In this document: positions 10,678 through 22,263 of the stretch, piece by piece | Layout: each line of letters opens with the position of its first letter | Position numbering within the stretch: the stretch's first letter is position 1 | Assembly (NCBI GenBank): GCA_002794775.1 | Contig: NBAY01000002.1 | Coordinates: 2,046,001-2,110,000 of the forward strand | Direction: 5' to 3' | Length of the DNA: 64,000 bases | Origin: Porodaedalea pini | Taxonomy: Eukaryota; Basidiomycota; Agaricomycetes; Hymenochaetales; Hymenochaetaceae | Translations under genes and position numbers: made by a program | The notes under the pieces: generated by a model | What the model was told of the DNA's origin: nothing | Seen by the model: the letters and a program-made list of their open reading frames with translations, nothing else | Databases searched by the model: none

Positions 10678-12479
10678 ATGTCCACCCACTCAAGCGAGCC
10701 GATGTGGTATTGCCATGAAGTGAGTCTTGCGCTTGAATATCCGATGCATCCGGCCTGCTGATTGTGTGTAATGCGTTGTTTCCCAAGTGCAATGCAGAGA
10801 TGCGACCTTTGATGGTGTGTATGCAGTCCGTCGATGGTGAAATGTGCCGCAGTGAAACTGAACCGCACGTCGGTTGCTATAGATCCCAGACCCTCACTGT
10901 GCTTCATGCCAAGGGACATTCGTAGAGAAGGTGAGCATAGAGCCGGAAGCAACAGCACTACAGTAAACAGAATACGTATTCCTCCCATAGATGGAAAATC
11001 CAGCAGATGATCCTCGTGGATTTCACAATGCAGAGCCCGACCTACGCGATGTCTTTGGTCCTCTGGGCATGATTGGTATTTTATGTCCATGATCTATCAC
11101 AGCTGGTACTAAACAAGGGAATTTAGCGAGCTTCAATGAATTGCTGCGCGAAACTGCAGCAGAAGGCAGGCGAGAACGAGAGACCCCTCGAGACCAAAGC
11201 CCCAGCCCCAGGCGTAGAAGAGAAATCCATGTGGAATTCGGGCCACCTACCAATCGGCGTCGACTTGTGGTCGGTGGTCCCAATGTACTCGACAGGCGAG
11301 AGAGCGGACCTAATATACATGGCCCGACCGCAGGTCTTGGAGGATCGTCTCCGCCTCGGTTGTCTGAGTGCGCTTGCTCACCATCTACGGTCTACGCAAG
11401 ATACTGATGTTCCACTTGCAGTTTCCTGCGCGCTAACGGCGAGGCATCCGGTGCATCTGAGCCGCGTGACATGAATATCCCAGGTCAACTCATGGCTCAG
11501 TACATGATGGCAATGTTAGGCGGTGCTACACTTGGTGGTCCGCGAGGTATGTCGCCGTTCTTCGGACCGCCGGGGATGGACGACGAGCATGGATCGGGTC
11601 ACGGACGCTGGGGTGATTATGTCTTCACTCAGGAAGGTGGATCCTTGATTCTGCCTTCTTTTTACTTTCGAAGGGCTGAATGAGGATTTTTCTAGCGCTT
11701 GACCAGCTGATGACTCAATTAATGGAGGGCGCCAATTCTACACGTCCTGTGCCAGCACCTGAAGATATTGTGGAAAATTTACCTAGGGAAGTGCTGGAGG
11801 AAGGGAGTGAGTTGTCTTCGATCGTGGCAGACGTGTACTATCTGACTTCACACACGTTCTTACCTCACTTTAGATCCGTTGCTGGAGAACGACTGTGCCG
11901 TTTGTAAGGAGCAGTTCAGCGCTAAAGCAGATGATCCTGACGAACAGGTCGTTGTCACCTTGCCTTGCAAACATCCTTTCCACGAGGGATGTATTGTCCC
12001 ATGGCTGAAGAGCAGCGGAACTTGCCCAGTTTGCCGGTGAGTCGACTTTGCCTTGCTGTGCATTCAGAAGGGAAATAAGAATATCTGATTGATACTTTTG
12101 CTGGATGTCTGAAGGTATGCACTGGTGCCACAGCCAAATGCTCACCCTTCAGAACCTGGACCGTCGTCAGACGGGCGGCCGCCTTTGGACAGGAGCGGGA
12201 GTTCCAGCAGCCCAGGAACTAATGGAGGTGCCTCTTCTAGTGGGCCAGCACTGGCAACAGGTAATAATGCTTCATCAGGCAAACAATACTTCATCAGGCA
12301 ATAATACTTCATCTCGAGGCGGATTCTTCAGCAGCCTCTTTGGCCACCGTCGCAATGGTAGCGGAGGCAGCAGCTCGCGCTCTTCCCATTCGACTTCGCC
12401 CGCTCGTGATCGCCAACAAGGCCGCTCTTCGGGAGGTAGCAACAACAACATTCCCGGCGCTTGGGGAGACACCGACTGA
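10678..12479 (+). CDS. RING-H2 E3 ubiquitin ligase, RNF126/RNF115-like
   Basis: Probable ubiquitin ligase. Small 5' exons (10678-10719, 10788-10814, 10883-10930, from 10991) splice in frame to give an N-terminal zinc ribbon: WYCHEC, then HCASCQGTFVEK, the layout of RNF126-type proteins that bind ubiquitin or client proteins. The middle is disordered and Arg/Pro-rich, followed by MAQYMMAMLGG and ALDQLMTQLMEGAN. The RING-H2 lies at about 11885-12037: CAVC, LPCKHPFHEGC, CPVC, giving the C3H2C3 ligand set. After the RING comes a Ser/Gly/Asn-rich tail ending IPGAWGDTD. The frame changes inside a short tandem repeat at about 12260-12313. Either a tiny 38-nt intron or a one-base insertion is needed to reach the 12479 stop; otherwise the protein ends at about 12302. 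Neither choice affects the RING. Confidence 0.82.
12260..12313 (+). repeat. Tandem 18-nt repeat with one 19-nt unit inside the RING-gene tail
   Basis: Three consecutive units encode GNN(A/T)SS. Units one and three are 18 nt, while the middle unit has one extra A in its GGCAAAC start. This shifts the reading frame between the part upstream and the open frame downstream. Confidence 0.65.
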
Positions 12480-13910
12480 ATCATCGGGTTGTCCAGCCAT
12501 AGAAAGGACAACTGCATCTCCATCTAGATAGCATTTGCCAACTTCTTACCACTAGTATTGAAAAAGGGAAGGGCTCGCTGTGCATTTGTAAGTATGTCTT
12601 CTGCGCTATCGGGTCCTATGTATTCTGCAATTGATTCTCCTATCTCCTGTGATTACACCGAAATGAAGAATGTGCTATGTACACTATCACTGAGTTTGGA
12701 TGAAGGAGTCAATGGGCAGAGAACATCAGTCCATCGGACCCTGCAAAGCGATGCGAAGTCAGCAAATCTTAGACTAAAGAGCGCGGGCAGTGAACTGGAG
12801 AAGGATAGCATCACATGCACAGGCGCGGCGCAGTGCTTCCCCAGCCCCGAGTCTTCGAGAGCTGCATAGGAGGCAGCGGCGCACAGCGCACTCAGACAGG
12901 CGCAGCACAGCAATCAGTTATCACCCAGGTGTCTGATCTCATGACCCAGACGCGCCGCAACAAGTCGACTCGTCAGGCCTTAAGCTTCTTTCGTATAATA
13001 GGGAACCGGTTTATCATCAGTCTGCTGGTGCGTACACCGCCCTAGTGCATGGTGCACGAGATGCTATCTGCTCTTCGGACTCGGAGGCGTTCTAAACTCC
13101 ACATTTGTTTCTCCCTTCCGTTCTCCCACTCTGCGCATCTCGAGAATGCGAGAAACGAGGGTGTGCGAGTGGAGAATGTGAATGTGAACGCAAGGCGAAA
13201 GGTACTCACCATTCAGTTCGAGGCGTTCGACGACCTTCGAGTAGTTAATATCCAATGAGGCATCTGGGAAGGATCTATGATACATCCTTCTTGGTCGCGC
13301 TTTACTGGCACAGGTTCGTTCTCCACCGACCCGAAGGCAAACGTCAACGGGGAAGTCGTTGCCCATCTAATAGATATACTTCAGAGTTTATTACTATTGC
13401 GGACAGAGCCTTGCACGTGTAACAGCCATCCCTCGGAATGCATTGGGCGATCGTTGAGCAGGCGGCAGCAGTGGTCGTGGTTGTGGGTCAAGATGGATTT
13501 GACAGTTGCATAATTTACGTACTACGCGACCGCTCCTCCTTTGCATGTTAATCAGCAACTATATATTGCCAAGTGAAACCCGTGTCTGGTGGTTCGGCTA
13601 TAAAGAAACTACAACAATCGCGAATACTCTACAGGGGTGATATGGTGTTTGTGAGGTCGACGGCGTGCAAAGACAAGAGAACAAAAGTAAGGCGAGTAGG
13701 ACATAAGGACATGACGTTTAGAGGCAGTCGGACGGGCGAACGGAAGGAAGGAAGGGTTTGATGCAGTGGATTAAGAAAGGCCACAGGATGAGAAACAATT
13801 CTGTTTACGCAAAGCGAACCTTCTCGCCTGGCCTGCCTTCGGAGAGAAGGACTACCGCCTATATGAAGAAGAGTTCAGTATTGGTCGCCGCGCAGATACC
13901 AAAAAAAAAA
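12480..13910. other. Gap with no confident gene
   Basis: 1.4 kb between the RING gene (plus) and the DUF89 gene (minus), which converge. On the minus strand a segment at about 13366-13207 reads MGNDFPVDVCLRV... and ends at a good GTGAGT donor, with SLDINYSKVVERLELNG just before it. That looks partly coding, but I could not join it to other exons or recognise a family. The rest has only short ORFs. A small unrecognised minus-strand gene around 12600-13500 is possible. Confidence 0.35.
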
Positions 13911-15808
13911 TCATTTGCAACACACATATTTGCCACTGATCTTCCAACCAGGCTCATCTTTGTCAAGCTTTTCAGCCATCTCATTGCTCGGAAGGCCGAC
14001 AACAACGTCGCTCTTGATGGTACGAAGAGAGCAGACCTTCGGAGCTCCCGGCGCGCTTGCCATAGGCCCAATGGCTTCCTCGAAGGGAGTCGCTGCCGGA
14101 GCCGCGCAGTCGTATGTGAGCTTGCGGTGGTTCAGGTCGCCCTTGAAGATCACAAGGTCAGAGCGCGACAGGTGGAGGAAGAGGTCAGGCGCTTCGGTGA
14201 TCATGTCCCAGAAAGTGTAACCGGTACACCAGAAAGGGTGCTGTTCGTAAACCCATTTCCCCTCCTTCTCGTATTGCTATACAGAACATCAGACGAAGGA
14301 AGTATGTCAAGGACAGTCTGAGCTTGCCTTCCAGCGGAGACCTAATTTCCTTAGGGACGCCCGTTCCGCGTCACTGACATCCTTGAAAAGCTCTCCGTGG
14401 ACCATCGTGTTCAGGAGCCAGTTCCAATCCTTTTTGGTGACGTCTGAGACGAACCAAGCGAAACGCTTGCCGTGGAACCGAACTTGCTTAGCTAGACCCG
14501 ACTGGATCAAATAGTCCGCTGTTAAACAGGTTTAGCCTCGTACGGTTATATAGGCAAGATAATCTAAGATTTACCATATACACAGTCACAATAGAGCTCA
14601 AATCCAGCGTTATCGAGGACAAAGTCGATGCGACCACCGGTCTTTCCGCGGAGCTCTTTGGCAGTGTCCCAGAGCTGAGGCAAGTGATTACCGAGAATGT
14701 TCTTTTCCGTCGCAGCAAGGTGGTCTCCACCAGTTGACTGGAGGCTCTTAATGTCATCTTCGGTCATGTTGATGAGGAGCGACAGATCGGTCGAGTTGCC
14801 CCACAGGCAGACCTGAGTGAGCTCAAGGAACATCAAACGCTCCGCCTCAAGCACCTTTTCATGCGACAATTCCGAGCCCGGGGTATGAGCCTCGGCGTAT
14901 TTCCACGGCTCAACGAAGCGCGTACAAAGCTCGAAGACGGCTTGCGAAGAACGGGAAAAGGTGTCGCACTGGAAAACATATGTAAGCGCGAATTGATAGG
15001 TCGTTGTACTGAAATAACACCTTCTGTCTGAAGAAGACATCATAGTCACCCCAATACTTGCTGATGCTGAAGCACTCGTGCAGACGACGATATTTGTACG
15101 CCTCTGCAAATAGCCAGGGAGCGTTGATGAAATTTTTGCCTTGCACAAGAATCACGGGTCAAATGTGCATATATTAGGTAACAGAAAAATCCTTACCCTG
15201 GAAATACTTCGCAATTTCTTTGTTCCACAGAGCGACATCGCCCTCGCCGTCGTCGATGATCGGACGCAAGATTGCTTGGCCAGTGAGGTCGTGCATAAGG
15301 TCTTCCATGCGTTCGATGCACTTGTTGAGGTCAATCATCTTGTCCTCGTCCCACTGCTCGTTGAGTGTACGGATAACGTCCTGGATCGCCTTACCCAGGA
15401 TGGTCGGAAGCCGAACACCCATTGTTGCATGGGCGAACGAATATTCATGGTAACCACGGAAAGCGGGCCAAGGAGGGGAGTTCGGGTCAACCTGAAAGGA
15501 ATTTGGTTGAGAAACGCATATAGTCGCGCATTTAGCACGCCACGTCGGTGAAAACTCACCCTCGAAGGCGTCCTCGGGTAAGTCGCCTTGACCTCTTTCT
15601 TGCTCGGAAGATGGCCAAGCGAAAGGGTGACCTTTTGAGGCGCGCCTGAGCGAGCTGGTGATGTGCCACGCACGGCACTGCCGTTGGCGGTGGTGCCAGA
15701 CTGGAGATTAGCCATGTTCTGGACTGGAAACTTGGGCTGCTGGTTTGCGAGAGGCCCGTCATCGGCGGCAGGAGTGGGCGGGAAGTAGGAGAATTGGGGG
15801 TCGGACAT
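13911..15808 (-). CDS. DUF89/ARMT1-like damage-control phosphatase
   Basis: Protein of the DUF89 subfamily III, metal-dependent phosphatases proposed to remove damaged sugar phosphates; the human member is ARMT1 and the yeast member YMR027W. The start codon at 15808 begins MSDPQFSYFPPTP. After an N-terminal low-complexity segment come ATMGVRLPTILGKAIQDVI, a helical region with LNKCIERMEDLMHDL, then DYDVFFRQK and a helix-rich part. The catalytic region has DFVLDNAGFELYCD, whose Asp-Asn pair binds the metal in this family, and near the end FKGDLNHRKLTYDC. At least six exons join in frame through short introns; the last exon ends GKYVCCK at 13911. Length, roughly 480 residues, fits the family. 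No break is seen. Confidence 0.88.
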
Positions 15809-18800
15809 GGTGGCACGGACCAAGTGGACGAAGGCAGACGGAATTATAAAGTAGGGGAAGGAGATAGAGAATTGATGAGCATACGACCGGAGCTGTGTTC
15901 GGCACGAGCAAATGGAGGAAGGACTGACCGTGTGCGAAGAGATGAGAGTAGAAGAGGAACGACAAGAGCGGATGGAAGTAAAGGGCGGCGGGAATGCTGG
16001 CTTTAAACTTATAGGGTACGAATGCGCATTTATCAAGGCAGTCAGCCTCAATAAGTAACGCAGTCCACTAGTACTGTCTTGTCCCGAGTTCGCGCCACTC
16101 GCCACTTTGAAATAAATTCGACAACCACAGCATTTTCCCCACCAAGCAAGCCCTCCATTAAATTTCTCTCAGTGTCTCACTTCGCAGACGCTGTTCTATC
16201 GAGCTCGACGCTGTCCACGACGACAAGAGCTTGCGAGTTGCAAAGCTATCGTCTAAGCATGACATCACTCCGATTCTTGCTCCCTGCAATCGCGGATCGC
16301 CACATAAGTATATCTCGTTGCGATCTACACGTCATCTTATACTTTGACCACCTCATTCGCTCTCTCCCAAGCTAGCCAGAGTTTTAGCACTCCATCGATA
16401 TCGTCCAAAGAAAATAGAAGTTAGAACTCCGTCCCTTCGTAAGCCGATACCCCACGCCGATATTGCCGAGCCATCCGATATAGTATTTGACCTGCCTTTT
16501 ATGGCCGAGATAGCCAAAAACTCCAGTACTATGTAGTGAAAGCCCGCTCACCTTCCAACTCGAACGAAACACTCAGGTAAATACGCGCATTTGGCTCCAC
16601 AGTGCTAGTACTTGTGTGTTAGCACGACCGATCGTCGGCCTTCCCAATCCAATCAAAAACTTCAGCCGGACGCACGTGTTTCCGAATACACTGTTCTGCC
16701 AATTGCGCATACACAGACACTGGATATTCTGGCTATTCGCTATAGCAGCCATCGAGAAACGTAAGGGGGGCAAACGTCTTGTAATTGATGGAGTTAGGAG
16801 GCTTGTTCTATTGCCCAACAATACCAATCAGAGCGGAGTAACGAAGGGCATCAAGTGATTTGTGAACTCACAGGTAGAGATAAGAATGTAGAGAACGGAA
16901 AGACGTCGACCTGACCTTTTGGACAAGTGGCTGCTTTCAATGCGGTATGGTACAGAAGCCTGAAACTTCTCTAGTCAGCTGAGGAGAACAGCAGACAGTG
17001 TCTATCTCAGACTGCTGCTTCGGCCCACTGAATTTGTTCGCGGTGTTTAGGTGCACAGATGCTTGAAAAATGCTGCTCACATGCACTTGTCAAAGCATCC
17101 ACATGTTGCGCTGTTGTGTGCACCGCGGCCTTAGTCGGCAAAGAGAAATGACTGTACAAACAATGCGGTGCTCTCGCCGAAATCAGCCTTTGAAGAAAAA
17201 CATGTCAGCGAATACTGGAAGGAAGAGCACGCGCCTGCTCACAAGGTAAAGAAGGTACAGTAAAGATACTTCTGACTGAATGCTCTTCCAGAAATTCTAC
17301 CAGGGTCTCCCGCAGAGTTTTCATTTCGAATAATGGAGACAGAATTTCTCAATGTCAACCTACCTGAGACAAAGCTAACAAACATGCCTCAAGAACGAGC
17401 GACGCGTAGACCTCGAAGAGCAATTTCATCGTGCGGCATTTGGCATAGTACGTACATTTGCATCTTGCATCCAAAGGGCTTCATCCTCAGTTCGCATCTC
17501 CGCAGTAGACTCGACATATGTATCTGCCTGTTCGCAGATGTAAATATTATGAGAGATATAATCATTACGAACTCGAAGTGAGGAAAAGGGGACAGTGGAA
17601 GCAACGTACGCAGATAGCACAAACTAGCAGCGTTTGACGCTGTAGAGATCTTGGATACAGAATATAATGCTGGGTGCGCCTACCGAGAGTCGTCCTTGCA
17701 GACTGTGAATCAGTGGATCTTTGAAGAGGAAAGAGCACACGACTAATTATAAACAGACATACTGTACCAAGTGAAAATACTCATGATTGATTTGTTATTT
17801 CATACATATGAACGCAGGAACCCTTCAATATCGATCTGCCTAAGCTAGCTCCTGAAAAATGAGTCTTCAGAGGTTGTAAGACCGGGTGACGCGTAGATCT
17901 GGAAGGCGTACCTCGCATAAAGGCCGAGCGACGCAATTCACATGGCTTACGGGTACTACTTCAGCACTGTGGCGGGCTGTGCCAGGAGAACTCGGCCTGA
18001 TTGCTCGCGAGTAAACATTAATATATGTTCATCACTTACACGAAGAAATGGGCATATTGGAAGTGACGTGTATAGAGCATAGCACGAACCACTAACGTTT
18101 GAGGCCACAGAAAACCAGTTGTGCTTGACCTGGCTTACTGCTCTAGCTTCAGGTCTCCTGGTATAGTCTTCAGCTCAGTCACGATCTCTCTGTCGGCACA
18201 GGTAAGGAGTTCGGCGTAAAAGGTTGCGGAGGTAACTGAAAGTAAGACGAGCTCGCAGATTGTCTGAAGACTGGACACCAAGAGTTACAGAGATAAGAGA
18301 GAGGGGAGGGGTGATGGAGAGCGTCAAGAGAAAAGAGGAGTCTTGGCGGTATTGAGGTTTCGGTGCAAGCTGCTCCACCAAGAGAGAACAGGACAGCCAG
18401 GTTCTGCCATCGCAGATCCCGCTCCTCATCGGACATGTGGACGCCAACCAGAAGCATCCGACATCACAGAATGCGATATCAGAATGCTATGTTGCGTCAA
18501 GCAGTGTCAGGTGCGCCGACTACAGTTCTCTCCAAAACAGCGAACGAAAGTCTCTTCGTTTCGAAATTCGAACAACTCTGGTATCAAAATGTGGAGCGTC
18601 AACTTGAGAGGAGCGAGTCTCCGAAAATAATTTGCGATGTTATTCCAGGCTCTTCAGTGTGCGATGATCCATGCACTTTCAGACATGCGAGGAGAGTTCA
18701 GCCAGTGGTAGAGACCAAACTCATATTTTACAGTAAGTCTAGAGTACCAGTTCGGTCTGACTTTGAACAGCCTTGATCCTGTATCCAATACAATATAACG

Positions 18801-19400
18801 ATATAACGTGGATATTTGTATTCAGAACGAAGGACAGATATGCACATATACAAATAGCAAACCTATGTCATGAATCGCGGCTCGCCGCCAGCTCCTAAAC
18901 TCGCAGTCCAATGAAGGACGGACTCGCAAGTGCACAATGGCATAGATATCAGGAACGAGCTATAGGTAACATACAAGCTAGAATCTCTAAAAGAAGAGCA
19001 CGTTTGCGTCAGCCGATGTACTATTTTGGATGTTCGAGGGCGAGATGGAAGACGTGACGATCTTACTGTGAGTTGGTGGGTGCATTTATTTGTATTTATT
19101 TACGCGTTTCCCACCTTCCGGATCCGCAAATGCACCGAACCGGAGGCTTTGCGTCGACTACAAGCATCGTTTCCCCGAAAGCAATTCGAGACCCACGCCG
19201 AGAAAACGGCTGGCTGTGCGCAATATCGTGCGCTGTCGTCGCAAGTGCTGTCCGCCATATGGCGTCTTTTTATGTTCAAGTGTCACCGTTCGACGATCAA
19301 GGATCTTCTCACTGGACTCTGCATCCTTTGCCGAGGCTTACTCACGGCAGCACTTCGTCAGTCTTGAGCATGAGGCGTTCTTCCTGGACATGAAGTTCTG
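15809..19400. other. Long stretch with no recognisable gene
   Basis: About 3.6 kb of mixed, mostly AT-leaning DNA upstream of the DUF89 gene. Open frames are short and overlap on both strands, as in non-coding sequence. One plus-strand frame at about 18470-18775 (containing LFVSKFEQLWYQNVERQLER) looks more protein-like, but I found no partner exons or family. Decayed gene or transposon remnants are possible; no LTRs, inverted repeats or target-site duplications were found. Confidence 0.35.
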
Positions 19401-19626
19401 ATGAGCTCTACTCGGATCCCTAGAGAGCTTGAAGAACAGTGGCGTGTATCGCGGGCTGAAGCTACTGATTCCATCAAGTCAAGGATGCATTCGTTTGTAT
19501 CATATCTTTGGGAAGCGCCTACCGAATCTACTCACAAATATGGTGCGTGTAAACTACTTGGATCTATTTAAGATGCACTGAACGACAGTAACACGCGCTT
19601 TTGACGAGGTTCTTGAGTGTCCGTGA
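19401..19626 (+). CDS. Possible small two-exon gene or gene fragment, unknown
   Basis: An ATG at 19401 opens a frame with STRIPRELEEQWRVSRAEA and HSFVSYLWEAPTESTHKY. It reaches a GTGCGT donor at 19543, and an acceptor at 19588 (GACAG) joins in frame to VTRAFDEVLECP and a stop, giving 59 residues. The amphipathic, charged composition and the well-formed intron suggest coding sequence, perhaps a relic of a larger gene. I do not recognise a family. The start codon is only the first ATG in frame and is not otherwise supported. Confidence 0.3.
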
Positions 19627-20478
19627 TGCGGTCGTAGCTGCTTAGTTTCCAGTCTGGACAACCTGGAGACATTGTGATCTTCTCCTGCCATGTTACTGTG
19701 AACTCAATCACCATACCTACGCGTGGTCGGTTCCTGGCTAGGCATTCATTATGCTAAGTGTTGAGGCTGATCTGGGCAGCGCGCTAAAGATCTGAGCCGC
19801 GAATCATCAAGGCCACTAACTTCGCGAGGTTCCATGGGCTTCTGCAAGATACAGTGCCTGCATCTGTGTTGCTCTCTACCCGGTTCTTATGGCGCCAACC
19901 ACTCGCATCATGCGTCTCTAATGTTGCTCCATCGCAATCTTTAGATAGAAGTCATGGACTTCATGCAGTGGCACTGGACAGTTGCAATCCGGTAGGTTCT
20001 CCACTCTTTCCGACTCGCCTTGATCACACATCTTTGACACCGTGAGCATTCTTCAGTCGGCTGTTTCTTCAGTAAAAAAATGGAATGCAATGTTTAAGCT
20101 GCAAAACAAATCGTCTCATCTCGGGACAAAAATACAAGAATGTGGCGGAGCACCAAATTGTATTTTGAGCTCATACCAGGTATTAATTTGTATTTCTCCG
20201 TCGACGTGTCGTGTGGTGCTACGACGAGTGTCTTTTCCCAGCGTGTCGCGTGCTGTAATACAGAAGGAGCTATATTTGGCAACCTTGCAGTCATGCGGGT
20301 GTCTATCTTCTTCTATCGCAACGTGCTACGCATACAGTATGGGGACGCGAGCATGCTTCCGTATTTTTTTTCCTCCCTTCTCCGTGCAAAGTGCATAAAT
20401 AGTCTCTGACGACGACGTTGAATGCTCAGAGTCACCCCAGGCTCATTTCTCCCCTACAGCTTCCTTTGCTCATCATCA
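19627..20478. other. Upstream region of the aspartic protease
   Basis: 852 bp with no supported gene. A TATA-like TGCATAAATAG lies near 20391-20401, about 80 bp before the protease start codon, a reasonable core promoter position. Confidence 0.4.
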
Positions 20479-22158
20479 TGTTCTCATCCTCTGCCCTCCT
20501 CTCGACTCTTCTGCTGGCATTCGTCGTCGCCGCGAACCCAATTGTGGTCCGAGACAACCTTGTTCGCCTGCCTTTCGCGAAACAGGTCAACGTCACCAGC
20601 GCTGGTCACATCCTGAAGAACGACCAGGACCGTGCAGCTGCTCTCCGTACTCTCGGCGAAGCTCGCTCCTCCGGAAAGTTACAGAAGGATGCCGTCATCA
20701 GCACCCCGGCTCAAAACCAGGCCGTGACCTACGTTGCTTCCGTCGGCGTTGGCAGCCCCGCAACCACTTGTGAGACTACGCTTGTCGTCGGACTCAAATT
20801 CTAACCTTCAACGCCATTTAGACTCGCTGCTGATAGACACTGGGAGCTCGAATACCTGGGCAAATATTTTGTCTTCTCAACGCTTGTGCCTTTCCTGATA
20901 CTGTCTCCTTTAAATTCAGGTCGGAGCTGGAAAGGCCTTCGTTAAGACCAGCACTAGCGTACAGACAAACGATCGCGTCGTACGTGCAATACTTACTATT
21001 GGTACCTCTAACTGACTTATTATTTTGTAGTCTGTGACCTATGGCTCAGGCTCCTTTAGTGGCACAGAGTTCACTGACACAGTATCTCTTGGCAACGGTC
21101 TTACGATCACAAAGCAAAGTATCGGTGTCGCCTCTACGTCTGAAGGCTTCTCTGGCGTGGATGGTAATGCTCTCTACATACATTCTAATAATGTTTCTCT
21201 GGTTGAAACGGACTTCTCTATGAAGGAATTCTCGGAATCGGTCCGACCGATTTGACCGAGGATACATTGTCTCCCGACACGAGCGCTACGATCCCTACCG
21301 TGACCGATAATCTGTTCAGTCAGAAAATCATCACCGCCAATGAGATTGGTGTTTCGTTCGAGCCGACTACACAGCAGGTCGCCAACAACGGTGAACTGAC
21401 TTTCGGTGGGACGGACAGCTCGAAGTTCACTGGTTCCATCACTTTCTCACCTATCAGTGAGTGTACCAGGACTCCCGCTGTCTTTGCTGAGGCTCATACT
21501 TGTATCCAGCCACTACGAGCCCCGCCTCTGAGTTCTGGGGTATCAACCAAAGCATCCGTTACGGTACCTCCACTTCGATTCTTACCACCACTGCGGGTAT
21601 TGTCGGTAAGCAAGAAGCCAATTTATAGAGGATTTAGTTCTTATTCCGCATTTATAATAAGATACCGGAACCACTCTCGTCTTGGTATGATGATTTCTCA
21701 ATCTGCATAGATACCTGCACCCTAACGCCAAATCAGATCGCTACGGATGCTTTCAACAAGTATCGCTCTGCCACTGGCGCTGTAGAAGACAGCGCGACAG
21801 GCTTGCTTCGCCTAACCACAGCTCAGTTTGCTAACCTCCAAAGCTTGTTCTTCACGACCGGCGGCGTACGTCTGCCATGCGTCGGACACTGAACCTCCAA
21901 TCTGACGCTAAATCATTATAGGCTACTTTCGAGCTTACTGCCAATGCTCAGGCGTGGCCTCGATCGCTCAACTCGTTCATTGGCGGGAACTCTAACAGCG
22001 TCTACCTCATCGTAAACGACATCGGTTCCGACTCTGGTTCTGGCCTCGATTTCATCAACGGGTTCGCCTTCCTCGAGCGCTTCTACTCCGTTTTCGACAC
22101 CGCAAACAAGCGCGTCGGGTTTGCAACGACCCCGTTCACGACCGCGACAACGAACTGA
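20479..22158 (+). CDS. Secreted aspartic protease, family A1 (polyporopepsin-like)
   Basis: Pepsin-type aspartic endopeptidase, made as a secreted zymogen. MFSSSALLSTLLLAFVVAAN is a clear signal peptide and a propeptide of about 85 residues follows. The first catalytic motif is LLIDTGSSNTW (exon 20822-20859) and the second is IVDTGTTLVL, around 21660-21690. A VTYGSGSFSGTEFTD block supplies the flap with its Tyr. At least eight introns occur: exons include 20479-20769, 20920-20979, 21031-21163, 21226-21456 and 21510 onward. One intron (20860-20919) starts with GC instead of GT, because only that junction gives the conserved tryptophan followed by VGAGKAF. The C terminus (FAFLERFYSVFDTANKRVGF) is typical and complete. 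The role is probably extracellular protein digestion. Confidence 0.92.
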
Positions 22159-22263
22159 AAATATCGCTTATAATCGATCAACTTAAGTCGTGGAATAAAT
22201 TCCTCTTGAGGTGATGGCAGAAATTTTTGGGCGGCATAAATAAGACCTTGTTTTGATGTACTG
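22159..22263. other. Convergent 3' regions
   Basis: 105 bp between stop codons of the protease (plus) and the ABC transporter (minus). Contains ATAAAT- and AATAAA-like sequences near 22190-22240. The 3' ends probably overlap. Confidence 0.4.

Noticed and set aside
10650..11090. 146-residue minus-strand open frame
   Set aside because: It lies antisense to the first four exons and introns of the RING gene, whose spliced zinc ribbon is far better supported.
13064..13366. Possible Pcc1-like or other small conserved gene on minus
   Set aside because: No frame combination matched a family I could defend; left as an unassigned possibility.
15335..16105. 256-residue minus-strand frame covering the DUF89 start
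   Set aside because: Only its MSDPQF portion is coding; the upstream part is leader and the downstream part runs through an intron.
17330..17960. Similar GACGCGTAGA(C/T)CT words near 17400 and 17888 as a tandem duplication
   Set aside because: Similarity does not extend beyond about 13 bases; probably coincidence.
19026..19401. Three overlapping plus-strand frames of about 110 residues
   Set aside because: All three frames are open at once and none resembles a domain, so this is probably chance.
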